DNA of 64,000 bases from Nostoc sp. FACHB-892 (GTDB lineage Bacteria > Cyanobacteriota > Cyanobacteriia > Cyanobacteriales > Nostocaceae), in contig NZ_JACJTR010000031.1 of NCBI RefSeq assembly GCF_014698795.1, forward strand, positions 19,987 to 83,986, read 5' to 3'. This document shows, one piece after another, positions 18,698 through 27,439 of the stretch (the first letter of the stretch is position 1; every line of letters starts with the position of its first letter). The position numbers were made by a program, and so were the translations under genes. A model generated the notes under the pieces. That model saw only the letters and a program-made list of their open reading frames with translations, was not told the DNA's origin and did not search any database.

Positions 18698-19258
18698 ATG
18701 GAAATCTATTTAGTCTTTGTTGACGCAATTCAAAACAGCAATAAATTCTGGGCGGCCATTGTCGAAGATAGTAATTTAACAGTGCAGTGGGGCAGAGTCG
18801 GTTATCAAGCGCAAACCAAAGTCCACACATTAGGTAATCATCAAAGAGCCGTTAGCAAATTTAACAATTTGGTAGCCGAAAAGATGATGAAAGGCTATAG
18901 AAGAAGTCAGTCACAAATCGACAGCAATTGTGAAGTTTCTGAAATCAACAGAGCGATTGAATTACTAGAGATTATTCGTCCTTATGTAGAACAGAGAAAT
19001 TTTTCAGTTGCTTATATCAATGCCCTAAATCAATATCTAAAGATTGTGACAACACCTTTGGGTATGCAAATTGAACCATACAGGGTATATCGCTCAGTAG
19101 AAGATGTTGATTATCAAATGGAATTACTCAATTCTCTGTTAGCGACTCCTGCACCACAAGTTACTGCGGTGGCTGTTGGTCATGCCCCTGAAGCAGCAAC
19201 AGAACCCAAGGTAATCAGTCTCTTGACTATCAGTAAGAACTTCTGGCGACATTTATAA
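18698..19258 (+). CDS. WGR-domain protein
   Basis: 186 residues. Residues about 1-75 form a WGR domain: SNKFWAAIVED, VQWGRVGYQAQTK and the closing KFNNLVAEKMMKGY. WGR domains bind nucleic acid in PARPs and also occur alone in bacteria. Residues 80-150 are helical and unassigned; no catalytic domain follows. It stands alone between the ATPase and a terminator. A regulatory nucleic-acid-binding role is possible but unproven. Confidence 0.75.
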   Translation: MEIYLVFVDAIQNSNKFWAAIVEDSNLTVQWGRVGYQAQTKVHTLGNHQRAVSKFNNLVAEKMMKGYRRSQSQIDSNCEVSEINRAIELLEIIRPYVEQRNFSVAYINALNQYLKIVTTPLGMQIEPYRVYRSVEDVDYQMELLNSLLATPAPQVTAVAVGHAPEAATEPKVISLLTISKNFWRHL

Positions 19259-19263
19259 AACTG

Positions 19264-19300
19264 TTGGGCGTAGTCTTTTATGCCACGCCCAAGCTTTTAT
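19264..19300 (+). terminator. Probable terminator after the WGR gene
   Basis: A stem TTGGGCGT/ACGCCCAA (19264-19271 and 19285-19292) is followed by GCTTTTATGTTT, shortly after the WGR stop. Confidence 0.5.
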
Positions 19301-19345
19301 GTTTATGAACAAGTAACTCAGCAGGATAGTATTTACCAACTTAGA

Positions 19346-19903
19346 TTAAATTGATATGAGATTTTTATCCAAAGCACTGATTAAGTTTTGCCGTTCTAAA
19401 TAATCAAGCACTTGCTTAACACATTGCTCAGGAGTGAACTTATCAGTTTGACAGATAATCTCTGGATTTAATGGTTCTTCATAAGGATCAGAAATGCCAG
19501 TAAAATGCTTAATCTCTCCTGCTTTTGCTTTAGCGTAAAGCCCCTTCACATCACGGAATTCACAAACTGCAAGTGGAGCTTGAACATAAACTTCGATAAA
19601 ATTGGTAGAAGTTTTTTTGAGTTCCTCTCGAACTTCACGATAGGGGCTGATTGCGGCAACAATTACTATGATGCCGTTGCGGCTAAGTAAGTTAGCCACA
19701 AAGCCAATACGACGCACACTTGTATCTCGGTCTTGTTTGCTAAAACCCAATCCTGCACAAAGATGGGTGCGAACAACATCACCATCTAACACTTCAACTT
19801 TGTAGTTTTGCTTTTGTAGTTTTTGTGCTACACGGTTAGCAATAGTTGTTTTCCCTGCACTACTTAAGCCTGTTAGCCAAAGAATTGCACCAAGTTGTTT
19901 CAT
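19346..19903 (-). CDS. cysC: Adenylylsulfate (APS) kinase
   Basis: 185 residues, full length. Walker A GLSSAGKTT lies near residue 12, followed by LDGDVVRTHLCAGLGFS and the DRDTSVRRIGF segment typical of CysC. It phosphorylates APS to PAPS, the donor for sulfate assimilation and sulfotransfer. Its location among secreted-protein genes and a TIGR03032 protein hints at a sulfotransfer role rather than bulk assimilation, but no sulfotransferase is visible here. The broken FG-GAP gene ends 14 bases upstream. Confidence 0.9.
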   Translation of the reverse strand: MKQLGAILWLTGLSSAGKTTIANRVAQKLQKQNYKVEVLDGDVVRTHLCAGLGFSKQDRDTSVRRIGFVANLLSRNGIIVIVAAISPYREVREELKKTSTNFIEVYVQAPLAVCEFRDVKGLYAKAKAGEIKHFTGISDPYEEPLNPEIICQTDKFTPEQCVKQVLDYLERQNLISALDKNLISI

Positions 19904-19917
19904 GGTTGATTCAAAAT

Positions 19918-20501
19918 TTAGGCAACAAAGTTATCAAAATTTGGGGCGACCGACTCCGAAATACTTGATTTTAACGTGAGTTCGCCCTGAGATATAACCA
20001 CACCAGTAACTGAGACAATATCGAGGTTGAAAGTACCGATGGTGCTACCGCCATTGCCATCGCTGACAGTAAAAGTGAAGCTGTCAGTGCCATTGAAGTT
20101 GGCATTGGGGGTGTAGATGAAGAAGTCGTTGCCAGTGTTGTTGTCGTTAAGTATGAGTGTACCGTTAGTGGGGTTAGTGAAGTCACTAATAATTAAAGTA
20201 TTGCCTTCTGCATCTGTATATCTACGTAAGATATTGCTAGCAAGGATGTTAACAGCTGTATCTTCATTAGTGGTAGCTGCAATTTGAAAACCAAACACTA
20301 CGTAGCTCTCTCCTGCACCTGACTGTCCGTTGGGGGACGCACTACTTGCCCCAATGCCCCAATAATCAGGTCATCGAAGCCGTCGCCGTTGATGTCTCCG
20401 GCACTGCTATCGGAACCGCTTAGAAAAGAAGACCCAATGATCGCAAAACCATTGTTGCCGTCGAGGTCAGAGAGTTCAAAAACTGCTGAATTAGGTGCCA
20501 T
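19918..20501 (-). pseudogene. FG-GAP/VCBS-type secreted protein broken by an 8-bp duplication
   Basis: The 5' part encodes an FG-GAP repeat (AGDINGDGFDDLIIGA) similar to those of the gene at 21679. After GGGGCATT the same eight bases are repeated, shifting the frame; removing one copy restores ASSASPNGQSGAGESYVVFG and reads into the downstream part. That part carries a cadherin-like tandem domain (YTPNANFNGTDSFTFTVSD). Together they make a short protein of about 190 residues with one FG-GAP repeat and one VCBS-like domain. It is probably inactive, unless the duplication is a sequencing error. Confidence 0.75.
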
Positions 20502-20520
20502 TGCTCTTGATTCCTGTAAA

Positions 20521-21609
20521 TTAGAATTTTTGATCCCATCCCACCGTTACCATCCGCCGAATTTCGTCGCTACGAAACCCGATCGCCATTGGGCGACGTA
20601 CTCCCAAAAGTGCTACTACATCGTACAATTCCAGCACCACCCCCTCCATTCGCAAGGAATGAACAATATCGCCACTTCTTAGATCAATCACCAGTAATCC
20701 ACACCGAGGTTCGACGTTTTTCTGTTGCAATTTTTCGTCTAAGGGCAAACCACTGAAGGTCTTGTTATGTCTGGGTTGAGAAATTCCCACTACTGCAAAG
20801 TCGCCATAAAATGCACAACCACGCAGATATCCTGGGCAGAAGGCGACTGGCTCAAGCACTCCCCGCTTTAAATCGGCAAAGCCAAACTCTCCCGTGCCTG
20901 AGTTGAGCAGCCAGAGTTTTTCTTGATGCCAACGCGGGGAGTGGGGCATAGACAGCCCCTGCAACACGATTTCATTGCTTTCTACGTCAATGACACAGCC
21001 GCCATTTGCCCGATGCTCTCGCCAGCCTTCTCCCACATCAGACTGGCTGACGGCGGTGACATATTTGGGTTTTCCTTGCTGCATTGCCAACCCATTCAAG
21101 TGACATCTATCTTCCGCCCCTAGCTTGCTGATAAAGCTTGGCTGCCACAAAGGGACAAAACTATGGCTTTCGCTAACTGTTCCCAAACAGCTAAATAAGG
21201 TATTGACAAATACTAATTTTTGTGAATCTAAATCTTTTTCTTCTGCTCTACTCAAAGCGATGTCGTGAATATCCAAATCTCCCGTCACATAACTCATCTG
21301 CGGCAAATAAACAGCATCATAGCCTTGGTGGTTTTGTCCGGGTTGGATGATGTTTTCAAATCGCCACACTTGGTACAAAGAACTCATGTAGAGGCTGTTG
21401 CCATTGGCATACAGCCCCATGCACCGCTCAAAGCTACGTTCAAATACAGATAATTTGCCGTTTGGTTGCAAGCCGATGAAGAATAACTTCCCCGCTTGAT
21501 AGGTCGTGAAGGACAAACTCAGGTTTTGCTCATACAGCCAAGCAGTAAACTGGCGAGAAGCATTGATTTCTAGAGATGGTTTGTTAACGTTGCTGTCATT
21601 GGGATTCAC
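20521..21609 (-). CDS. TIGR03032-family (DUF4915) protein
   Basis: 362 residues. The opening ASRQFTAWLYEQNLSLSFTTY, the repeated beta-propeller-like segments and GGCVIDVESNEIVLQGLSMP are typical of TIGR03032 proteins. Their function is not established, but they are often near sulfotransferases and secreted repeat proteins. No signal peptide is visible. The gene lies between an intact and a broken FG-GAP gene. Confidence 0.75.
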   Translation of the reverse strand: MNPNDSNVNKPSLEINASRQFTAWLYEQNLSLSFTTYQAGKLFFIGLQPNGKLSVFERSFERCMGLYANGNSLYMSSLYQVWRFENIIQPGQNHQGYDAVYLPQMSYVTGDLDIHDIALSRAEEKDLDSQKLVFVNTLFSCLGTVSESHSFVPLWQPSFISKLGAEDRCHLNGLAMQQGKPKYVTAVSQSDVGEGWREHRANGGCVIDVESNEIVLQGLSMPHSPRWHQEKLWLLNSGTGEFGFADLKRGVLEPVAFCPGYLRGCAFYGDFAVVGISQPRHNKTFSGLPLDEKLQQKNVEPRCGLLVIDLRSGDIVHSLRMEGVVLELYDVVALLGVRRPMAIGFRSDEIRRMVTVGWDQKF

Positions 21610-21678
21610 TTGGCTTGGATTCCTTGATAACTGGGCAAGATTGGAGTTCCTTGGAAGAAACTTTATGTTTTGGACAAA

Positions 21679-24270
21679 CTATGCTTGCAAGACAAAATCT
21701 GATGCCGTCAGAGTTGGCGCACCAGTTAGAGTCGCAAATAAACCACCAGATGAATTACCCTGCGGGTTGTAGAATAATTGCCCATTCACGGGATCATAGA
21801 CAATTATCGCCGTGCTAGTCCCCGCTTTATTAGTGACTTCAAAATCACTCAAGTTATTAAAACCCGTTCCCGCAGCAGAGGTAATGTCACTAAAAGTAGT
21901 TTTATCCAGTACAATCTTGTCACCTTGGGAACTGTTGAAGTCAGTAATGGCATCTACACCAATAGCACTTCGGGCAAAAGCAGCATCGGTGTTGTAAAGG
22001 AATCTGTCAGCACCTACACCACCAACGAAAATATCATTGCCTACACCACCCACAAGAGTATCATTGCCGAATGCACCGATGAGAATATCATCGCCTGACC
22101 CGCCCCGCAACAGGTCATTGCCACTTAAGCCATTAATTATGTCGTTACCTCCTTGACCATTAATCACATCATCTGAGTTGTCAAAACCTGCGATGTTATT
22201 GTTTAATTCATTAAGGAAGGTGACGGTGTTTTTGTTGAAAATGCTAGTTTGAGTGGAGTTAGTATCAATCACATCAAAGCTGTCAGCAATGGTACTTTGC
22301 CCATCAAACAAAATATTGCCGAGTGCAGGTCTTGAAGAATTTGCTGGCACGTTATCCAGATTTTCTAAAAGGAAGTTTTGCAATTGGACTTTGGTGGATG
22401 CCACATTTTCAAAGGTGACTTCTAAGTTGTTGCCTTTTTGAGTTAGTTGCAGATTTTGGGCAGTTAAGCCCGAACCGATAAATTGCAGTGTATCAACATT
22501 GGCAATTACCCCTGCTGATGGGTTGTAGCCCTGACCAACGCCATCAAAATCGGTGATAATGTCATTGCGATCGCCAACGCGAAATACAAACTTATCTTGA
22601 CCACCGTTGCCTGTGAGGGTATCGTTACCTGCTTTGCCCTCGATGATATTGTTGCCAATTGTGCCAACAAGAGTATCTGCACCAGGAGTTCCAGTCAGCT
22701 TACCAGGGGTGCCACCACTGCCAATGTTCTTCCCCCCAAATACTACAACTACATAGCTTTGCTCAGGATAAAAGTTGCCTTTGGGGGAGCCGCCATATGC
22801 CCCAATAATCAGGTCGTCAATGCCATCACCGTTGATGTCCCCCTCATTGCTGACTGAGATGCCTAATTGGTCATATACTGCAATGCCGTTAATGAAATAG
22901 CCATTAGTGCCATTCAAATCAGAGGGGTTGAGGCTGCCGCCACTGCCCAGATTCCTCCTCCCAAACACTACATAGCTTTGCCCAGCAGCAAAGATGCCGT
23001 TGACGGAGGCAGATGGTGCCCCGATAATCACGTCGTCAAGACCGTCGCCGTTGATATCCCCCCCATTGCTGACTGAGGTGCCTAAAGAGCCACCTGCTGC
23101 ACCGTTAATTAAAAAGCCATTAGTGCCATTCAAATCAGAGGGGTTGAGACTCCCGCCACTGCCCAGATTCTTCCCCCCAAACACTACATAGCTTTGCCCA
23201 GCCCCACGAATGCCGTTGGGGTCGGCACCAAATGCCCCAATAATCAGGTCGTCAATGCCATCACCGTTGATGTCCCCCCCATTGCTGACTGAGGAGCCTG
23301 AAAAGTTACGTGCTGCAATGCCGTTGATTAAAAAGCCATTAGTGCCATTCAAATCAGAGAGGTTGAGGCTGCCGCCACTGCCCAGATTCCTCTCCCCAAA
23401 CACTACATAGCTTTGCCCAGGAAAATTTTTGCTACGGGAGGCATTTAGTGCCCCAATAATCAGGTCGTCAATGCCATCACCGTTGATGTCCCCCCCATTG
23501 CTGACTGAGGAGCCTGAAGAGTCACCTTCTGCAATGCCGTTAATTATAAAGCTATTAGTGCCATTCAAATCAGGGGCGTTGAGGCTGCCGCCACTGCCCA
23601 AATTCCTCCCCCCAAACACTACATAGCTTTGCCCAGCACTAGGGTTGCCGTTAGAGGCAGCATTTCGTGCCCCAATAATCAGGTCGTCAATGCCATCACC
23701 GTTGATGTCCCCCCCATTGCTGACTGAGGAGCCTAAAGAGCCACCTCTAATGCCAATGCCGTTAATTATAAAGCCATTAGTGCCATTCAAATCAGAGGGG
23801 TTGAGACTGCCACCACTGCCCAGATTCCTCCCCCCAAACACTACATAGCTTTGCCCAGGAAAATTTTCGTTGGGGCCGGCATTACTTGCCCCAATAATCA
23901 GGTCTTCAATGCCATCACCGTTGATGTCCCCCCCATTGCTGACTGAGCCGCCTGAGAAGTCACTTTCTGCAATGCCGTTAATTAAAAAGCCATTAGTGCC
24001 ATTCAAATCAGAGGCGTTGAGGCTGCCGCCACTGCCCAGATTCCTTCCCCCAAACACTACATAGCTTTGCCCAGCACTATAGTTGCCGTTGGGGTCGGCA
24101 GTTGGTGCCCCAATAATCAGGTCGTCAATGCCATCACCGTTGATGTCTCCCCCATTGCTGACTGAGACGTTTGAAGACTCACCTGGTGCAATGCCGTTAA
24201 TTATAAAGCCATTAGTGCCATTCAAATCAGAGACGTTAAGGAAATTGAATAATGAATTAGCCATAATCAC
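21679..24270 (-). CDS. FG-GAP repeat protein with RTX calcium-binding C-terminus
   Basis: 863 residues. Residues about 10-500 hold seven FG-GAP repeats of about 72 residues, each with SDLNGTNGF and GGDINGDGIDDLIIGA, as in integrin alpha-chain propellers; the Asp-rich loops should bind calcium. Residues about 510-800 contain RTX nonapeptide regions (GNDTLTGNGGQDKFVF, GGSGDDILIGAFGNDTLVGG). The end (LTASDFVLQA) resembles type I secretion targets. No N-terminal signal peptide is seen, which fits secretion by an ABC-type system. The repeats are so similar at DNA level that the antisense strand shows regularly spaced false frames. Confidence 0.88.
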   Translation of the reverse strand: MIMANSLFNFLNVSDLNGTNGFIINGIAPGESSNVSVSNGGDINGDGIDDLIIGAPTADPNGNYSAGQSYVVFGGRNLGSGGSLNASDLNGTNGFLINGIAESDFSGGSVSNGGDINGDGIEDLIIGASNAGPNENFPGQSYVVFGGRNLGSGGSLNPSDLNGTNGFIINGIGIRGGSLGSSVSNGGDINGDGIDDLIIGARNAASNGNPSAGQSYVVFGGRNLGSGGSLNAPDLNGTNSFIINGIAEGDSSGSSVSNGGDINGDGIDDLIIGALNASRSKNFPGQSYVVFGERNLGSGGSLNLSDLNGTNGFLINGIAARNFSGSSVSNGGDINGDGIDDLIIGAFGADPNGIRGAGQSYVVFGGKNLGSGGSLNPSDLNGTNGFLINGAAGGSLGTSVSNGGDINGDGLDDVIIGAPSASVNGIFAAGQSYVVFGRRNLGSGGSLNPSDLNGTNGYFINGIAVYDQLGISVSNEGDINGDGIDDLIIGAYGGSPKGNFYPEQSYVVVVFGGKNIGSGGTPGKLTGTPGADTLVGTIGNNIIEGKAGNDTLTGNGGQDKFVFRVGDRNDIITDFDGVGQGYNPSAGVIANVDTLQFIGSGLTAQNLQLTQKGNNLEVTFENVASTKVQLQNFLLENLDNVPANSSRPALGNILFDGQSTIADSFDVIDTNSTQTSIFNKNTVTFLNELNNNIAGFDNSDDVINGQGGNDIINGLSGNDLLRGGSGDDILIGAFGNDTLVGGVGNDIFVGGVGADRFLYNTDAAFARSAIGVDAITDFNSSQGDKIVLDKTTFSDITSAAGTGFNNLSDFEVTNKAGTSTAIIVYDPVNGQLFYNPQGNSSGGLFATLTGAPTLTASDFVLQA

Positions 24271-24284
24271 CTCTCTCAGTGGTT

Positions 24285-24550
24285 ATTAATTACAATACCT
24301 TTGTCAAAATAAGAGCCTAAATAAATTTTGGCAAAAACGGCAAAACTAAGCATATGTAAGCGGTTTGATTAAAATGTAGTTTGTCATCTAAAACCCTTAT
24401 CCTGCCGTCAATACGTTAAAAAACCCTTGTGGGAAACCTTAAAAGAATTTTTAGGATTGATTGTTTTTGCCAACCCTCAAAGAAATGGGAGTTAATGGTC
24501 AAAGTATCATCACTTCAGCCTCGTGAATTGGCAAAGGTATTGTAATTAAT
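24285..24550. mobile_element. MITE-like element with 23-bp inverted repeats
   Basis: Arms 24285-24307 (ATTAATTACAATACCTTTG...) and 24528-24550 are complementary with one mismatch and enclose 220 noncoding bases. The size, AT-richness and lack of a gene fit a non-autonomous element. It sits 15 bases upstream of the FG-GAP/RTX gene start, so it may carry or replace its promoter. Confidence 0.6.
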
Positions 24551-25085
24551 ATAGTTATTGACTGCGTAGTTAATATATCAACTTGGAAAAAGATAAATTA
24601 AGGGTTTAGACAAAACATACCACTTTTTTACAAAGCATTTCAAAATAGGTACGCCCTAAATCTCTCTCCCGATCTCATCCATTCCGAGTCAAGAACTCGA
24701 TTAACCACCCAATACCAACAGTCCATAATTCCCATAGCACCTCTTAGCGCGTCTTTTAGCACAGAGTTGATCTTTGGTGGTTTGATCGATTGGTGCGATG
24801 CCTAACGGCGGGCTACGCCTACGCCAAAGTTGTTTGAGAAATTTCGTTTCTAGGTAAAGGGGCTAAATGAACAGTTCTGGTTTATTATTTGTCATGATTA
24901 AATGCAAGCTCCAATCTGTTTATAAGTTTTTGGTTCTAACTCAGCAGTAAATTTGCTGTGTCTTTAATCAAAGCCCTGAGCAGCTTGCTTTTGTCAGCCC
25001 TGTATATTCCTGCCGCTTATGACAGCGTTCTCGATTGAGTTGCGGTCACACCAGTTTTTAGCTGGGTAATTTTGCACGTATTTCG
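24551..25085. other. Noncoding stretch
   Basis: No supported gene. A short GC-rich palindromic patch near 24800-24830 (GGCGGGCTACGCCTACGC) looks like a dispersed cyanobacterial repeat. The rest shows nothing distinct. Confidence 0.5.
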
Positions 25086-26816
25086 TCATACCCCCATAAA
25101 AGTTTCGCCAATAATACTAGAGAAACTAAAAGCGGTAGCAGGATCACTGGCGCTACCAATGAACTCGAAGTTTTTTACGAACATATCTGTCGTTCCATTG
25201 TTTATTGTATAGAAGCCTTCGATATTTACGGCATCTGAGACTGTATAGCTTCCAGTGCCAAAGAGCAGCTTATCTTCTTTGCCATTGCCACCATCAAAGA
25301 ATCCGCTCCCAAATCCTTTGAGAATATCATTGCCGCTTCCAAGCATAGTAGTGCCAGTGCCACCAAAACCACCAGTGAGAGCATCGACGATATCATTACC
25401 CCAGTCGGTATCGATGGTGCCGGAGTTTTCAATACCGTAGTTGCTGCCAGTGCCAGTGATGGTGTCGTTACCCCAGCCGGTATCGATGGTGGCGTCTTTA
25501 GTGTTCTGGATGCCAGTCCCAGTTCCGTCACTGCTACTTTCGTTGCCGTTTTTGCCGCCGCTGCCACCCATACCCTTACCGATAATAGTGTCATTTCCTT
25601 CCTCTGTATTCAGACTGCCACTGTTGCTAATGCCAGTCCCAGTTCCGCCAACGCTGGCAAAACCGTCGGCGTTACCGCCTTCGCCGCCAGTACCATTGCC
25701 GATGATAGTGTCTTTTCCGCTCCCAGCATTCAGACTGCCACTATTGCTGATGCCAATTCCTGCTCCGCCTTCGCCGCCACCGCCGCCTTCGCCGCCTTCG
25801 CCGCCAGTACCGTTGCCAGTGATAGTGTCTTCTCTGTTCCCAGTATTCAAAATGCCACTATTGCTGATGCCAGTCCCAGTTCCGCCTTCGCTAGGGCCGC
25901 TGTTAGGGCCGCCTTTGCCGCCGATACCCTTGCCGATGATAGTGTCATTTCCGTTGCCTGTATTCAGATTGCCAATATTGCCGATGCCAGCCCCAATTCC
26001 GCCGTCGTCAACGCCGCCGCTTTCGCCGCCTTCGCCGCCAGTACCGTTGCTAGTGATAGTGTCATTTCCATCCCCAGCATTCAGGCTGCCACTATTGCTG
26101 ATGCCAATTCCAGTTCCGGCGTCGCCGCCACTGCTGCCCCCGCCGCCTTCGCCGCCAGTACCGTTGCTAGTGATAGTGTCATTTCCATCCCCAGCATTCA
26201 GACTGCCACTATTACTGATGCCAGTTCCATTTCCGCCGTCGCCGCCTTGGCTGCCCCTGCCAGCGCCGCCGCCAGTACCGTTGCTAGTGATAGTGTCATT
26301 TCCGTTCCCTGCATTAAGACTGTCACTATTGCTGATGCCAGTTCCAGCTCCGCCGTCGCCGCCTTCAAAGCCGTCGCCGCCGTTGCTGCCGATACCCTTG
26401 CCAGTGATAGTGTCATTTTCGTCCCCGGTATTCAGACTGTCACTATTGCTGATGCCAGTCCCATTTCCGCCGCCGCCGCCGTCGCCCTCTTCGCCCTCTT
26501 CGCCACTGTCGTTGCCACTGCGGCGTCCGCGGCCGTTGCCGCCGATACCCTTGCCAGTGATAGTGTCATTTTCGTCCCCGGTATTCAGACTGCCCCTGTT
26601 GCTGATGCCAGTTCCATTTCCGCCTTGGAAGTCGATTTCGCTGCCGTTGCTGCCGATACCCTTGCCAGTAATAGTGTCCTTTCCTGAGTCTGTACGAATA
26701 AAACCTCCAGTTAAAATGTCAATACCAATTGCCGGTGATGCATTTAACTCTTCCCCAACTAAGGTGTCGGAATTGGGGGTGCCGATGAAATTTGGTGGAA
26801 CGGTAACTCTAGCCAT
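25086..26816 (-). CDS. Glycine-rich RTX-like repeat protein (paralogue of 30850-32853)
   Basis: 576 residues. The N-terminus (MARVTVPPNFIGTPNSDTLVGEEL) leads into about ten imperfect repeats of 40-48 residues built on GTGISNSGSLNAGDGNDTI followed by a Gly-rich stretch. The last 130 residues contain RTX-like GNDIL segments and no catalytic motif. The GNDTI units resemble calcium-binding RTX loops, and there is no signal peptide, so type I export is plausible. The paralogue shares N-terminus, repeat design and about 100 bases of upstream DNA. Function unknown; a surface or matrix protein is inferred. Confidence 0.8.
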   Translation of the reverse strand: MARVTVPPNFIGTPNSDTLVGEELNASPAIGIDILTGGFIRTDSGKDTITGKGIGSNGSEIDFQGGNGTGISNRGSLNTGDENDTITGKGIGGNGRGRRSGNDSGEEGEEGDGGGGGNGTGISNSDSLNTGDENDTITGKGIGSNGGDGFEGGDGGAGTGISNSDSLNAGNGNDTITSNGTGGGAGRGSQGGDGGNGTGISNSGSLNAGDGNDTITSNGTGGEGGGGSSGGDAGTGIGISNSGSLNAGDGNDTITSNGTGGEGGESGGVDDGGIGAGIGNIGNLNTGNGNDTIIGKGIGGKGGPNSGPSEGGTGTGISNSGILNTGNREDTITGNGTGGEGGEGGGGGEGGAGIGISNSGSLNAGSGKDTIIGNGTGGEGGNADGFASVGGTGTGISNSGSLNTEEGNDTIIGKGMGGSGGKNGNESSSDGTGTGIQNTKDATIDTGWGNDTITGTGSNYGIENSGTIDTDWGNDIVDALTGGFGGTGTTMLGSGNDILKGFGSGFFDGGNGKEDKLLFGTGSYTVSDAVNIEGFYTINNGTTDMFVKNFEFIGSASDPATAFSFSSIIGETFMGV

Positions 26817-27145
26817 AAAGCAAATTCTCTCGATTAGTTTAGTACGGTTGGTTTGCTCATTTAGATGAGCAGTTTCTCAAAAAATCTCGAAATTGTTTTT
26901 CCAAAAGTTATTGAGTGATTGGGTATCAGGTATCAGGTTACTTGCTATCTAATATTTAGCCATAGGTCTACTATGCTTTCATCCCAAAACTCACCATGAA
27001 TCAAGTTACTAGCTACTAAATAGCTAGTAATTAGGCTACTATGCTTTCATCCGAAAACTTCGGTTTTTCGCAGGAACTTGAGAAATTTACAAAACTTTAC
27101 TTTATAAAGTTTTCAAACTACCGCTCACGCTATCCTTATTGAACT
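26817..27145. repeat. Leader region duplicated near 32.9 and 34.8 kb
   Basis: Bases 26817-26925 match 32854-32955 closely and include GCTCATTTAGATGAGC, a 6-bp-arm hairpin. Bases about 26998-27141 match 34765-34907 (the CTACTAAATAGCTAGTAATTAGG block through an ACTTTATAAAGTT block). Here the two blocks almost touch; in the other copy they flank the FHA gene. The remaining 300 bases to 27439 contain nothing clear. Confidence 0.75.
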
Positions 27146-27439
27146 GGTGGGAGATGAATTTTGCAACCTGACTTTGCTTGTTAAGTCGTGAAATAACGGG
27201 CATATCTCCACTCTATCAAGGAGATAACGAGAAAAAACAGTGCCAGATTGGGCTATAGATTGGGAATGTCAAGAAAAGGGTGTTTCTTTAGTAACCTTGA
27301 TCTAAATAATTCTTAATGCAAACAAACAGAAATACAAAGTAACAAGTGTGGATATATTGATGTACTCCCTAAAATTGGATTTACTTATCCTAAATGGCTG
27401 AGATAAATAAATTTATCGATTTATTCTTGGAAAGATAAA

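Noticed and set aside
23000..24270. CRISPR-like periodicity
   Set aside because: The period is about 216 bases and in-frame, encoding FG-GAP repeats; no short repeats with unique spacers occur.
22994..24289. Regularly spaced 64-68-residue frames on the plus strand
   Set aside because: They recur because the FG-GAP repeats on the minus strand are nearly identical in DNA; they are shadows.
25441..26868. Long Pro/Leu-rich open frame on the plus strand
   Set aside because: It is the antisense of the Gly-rich repeat gene; its repeats only mirror the GC-rich codons of that gene, and it has no ribosome site.
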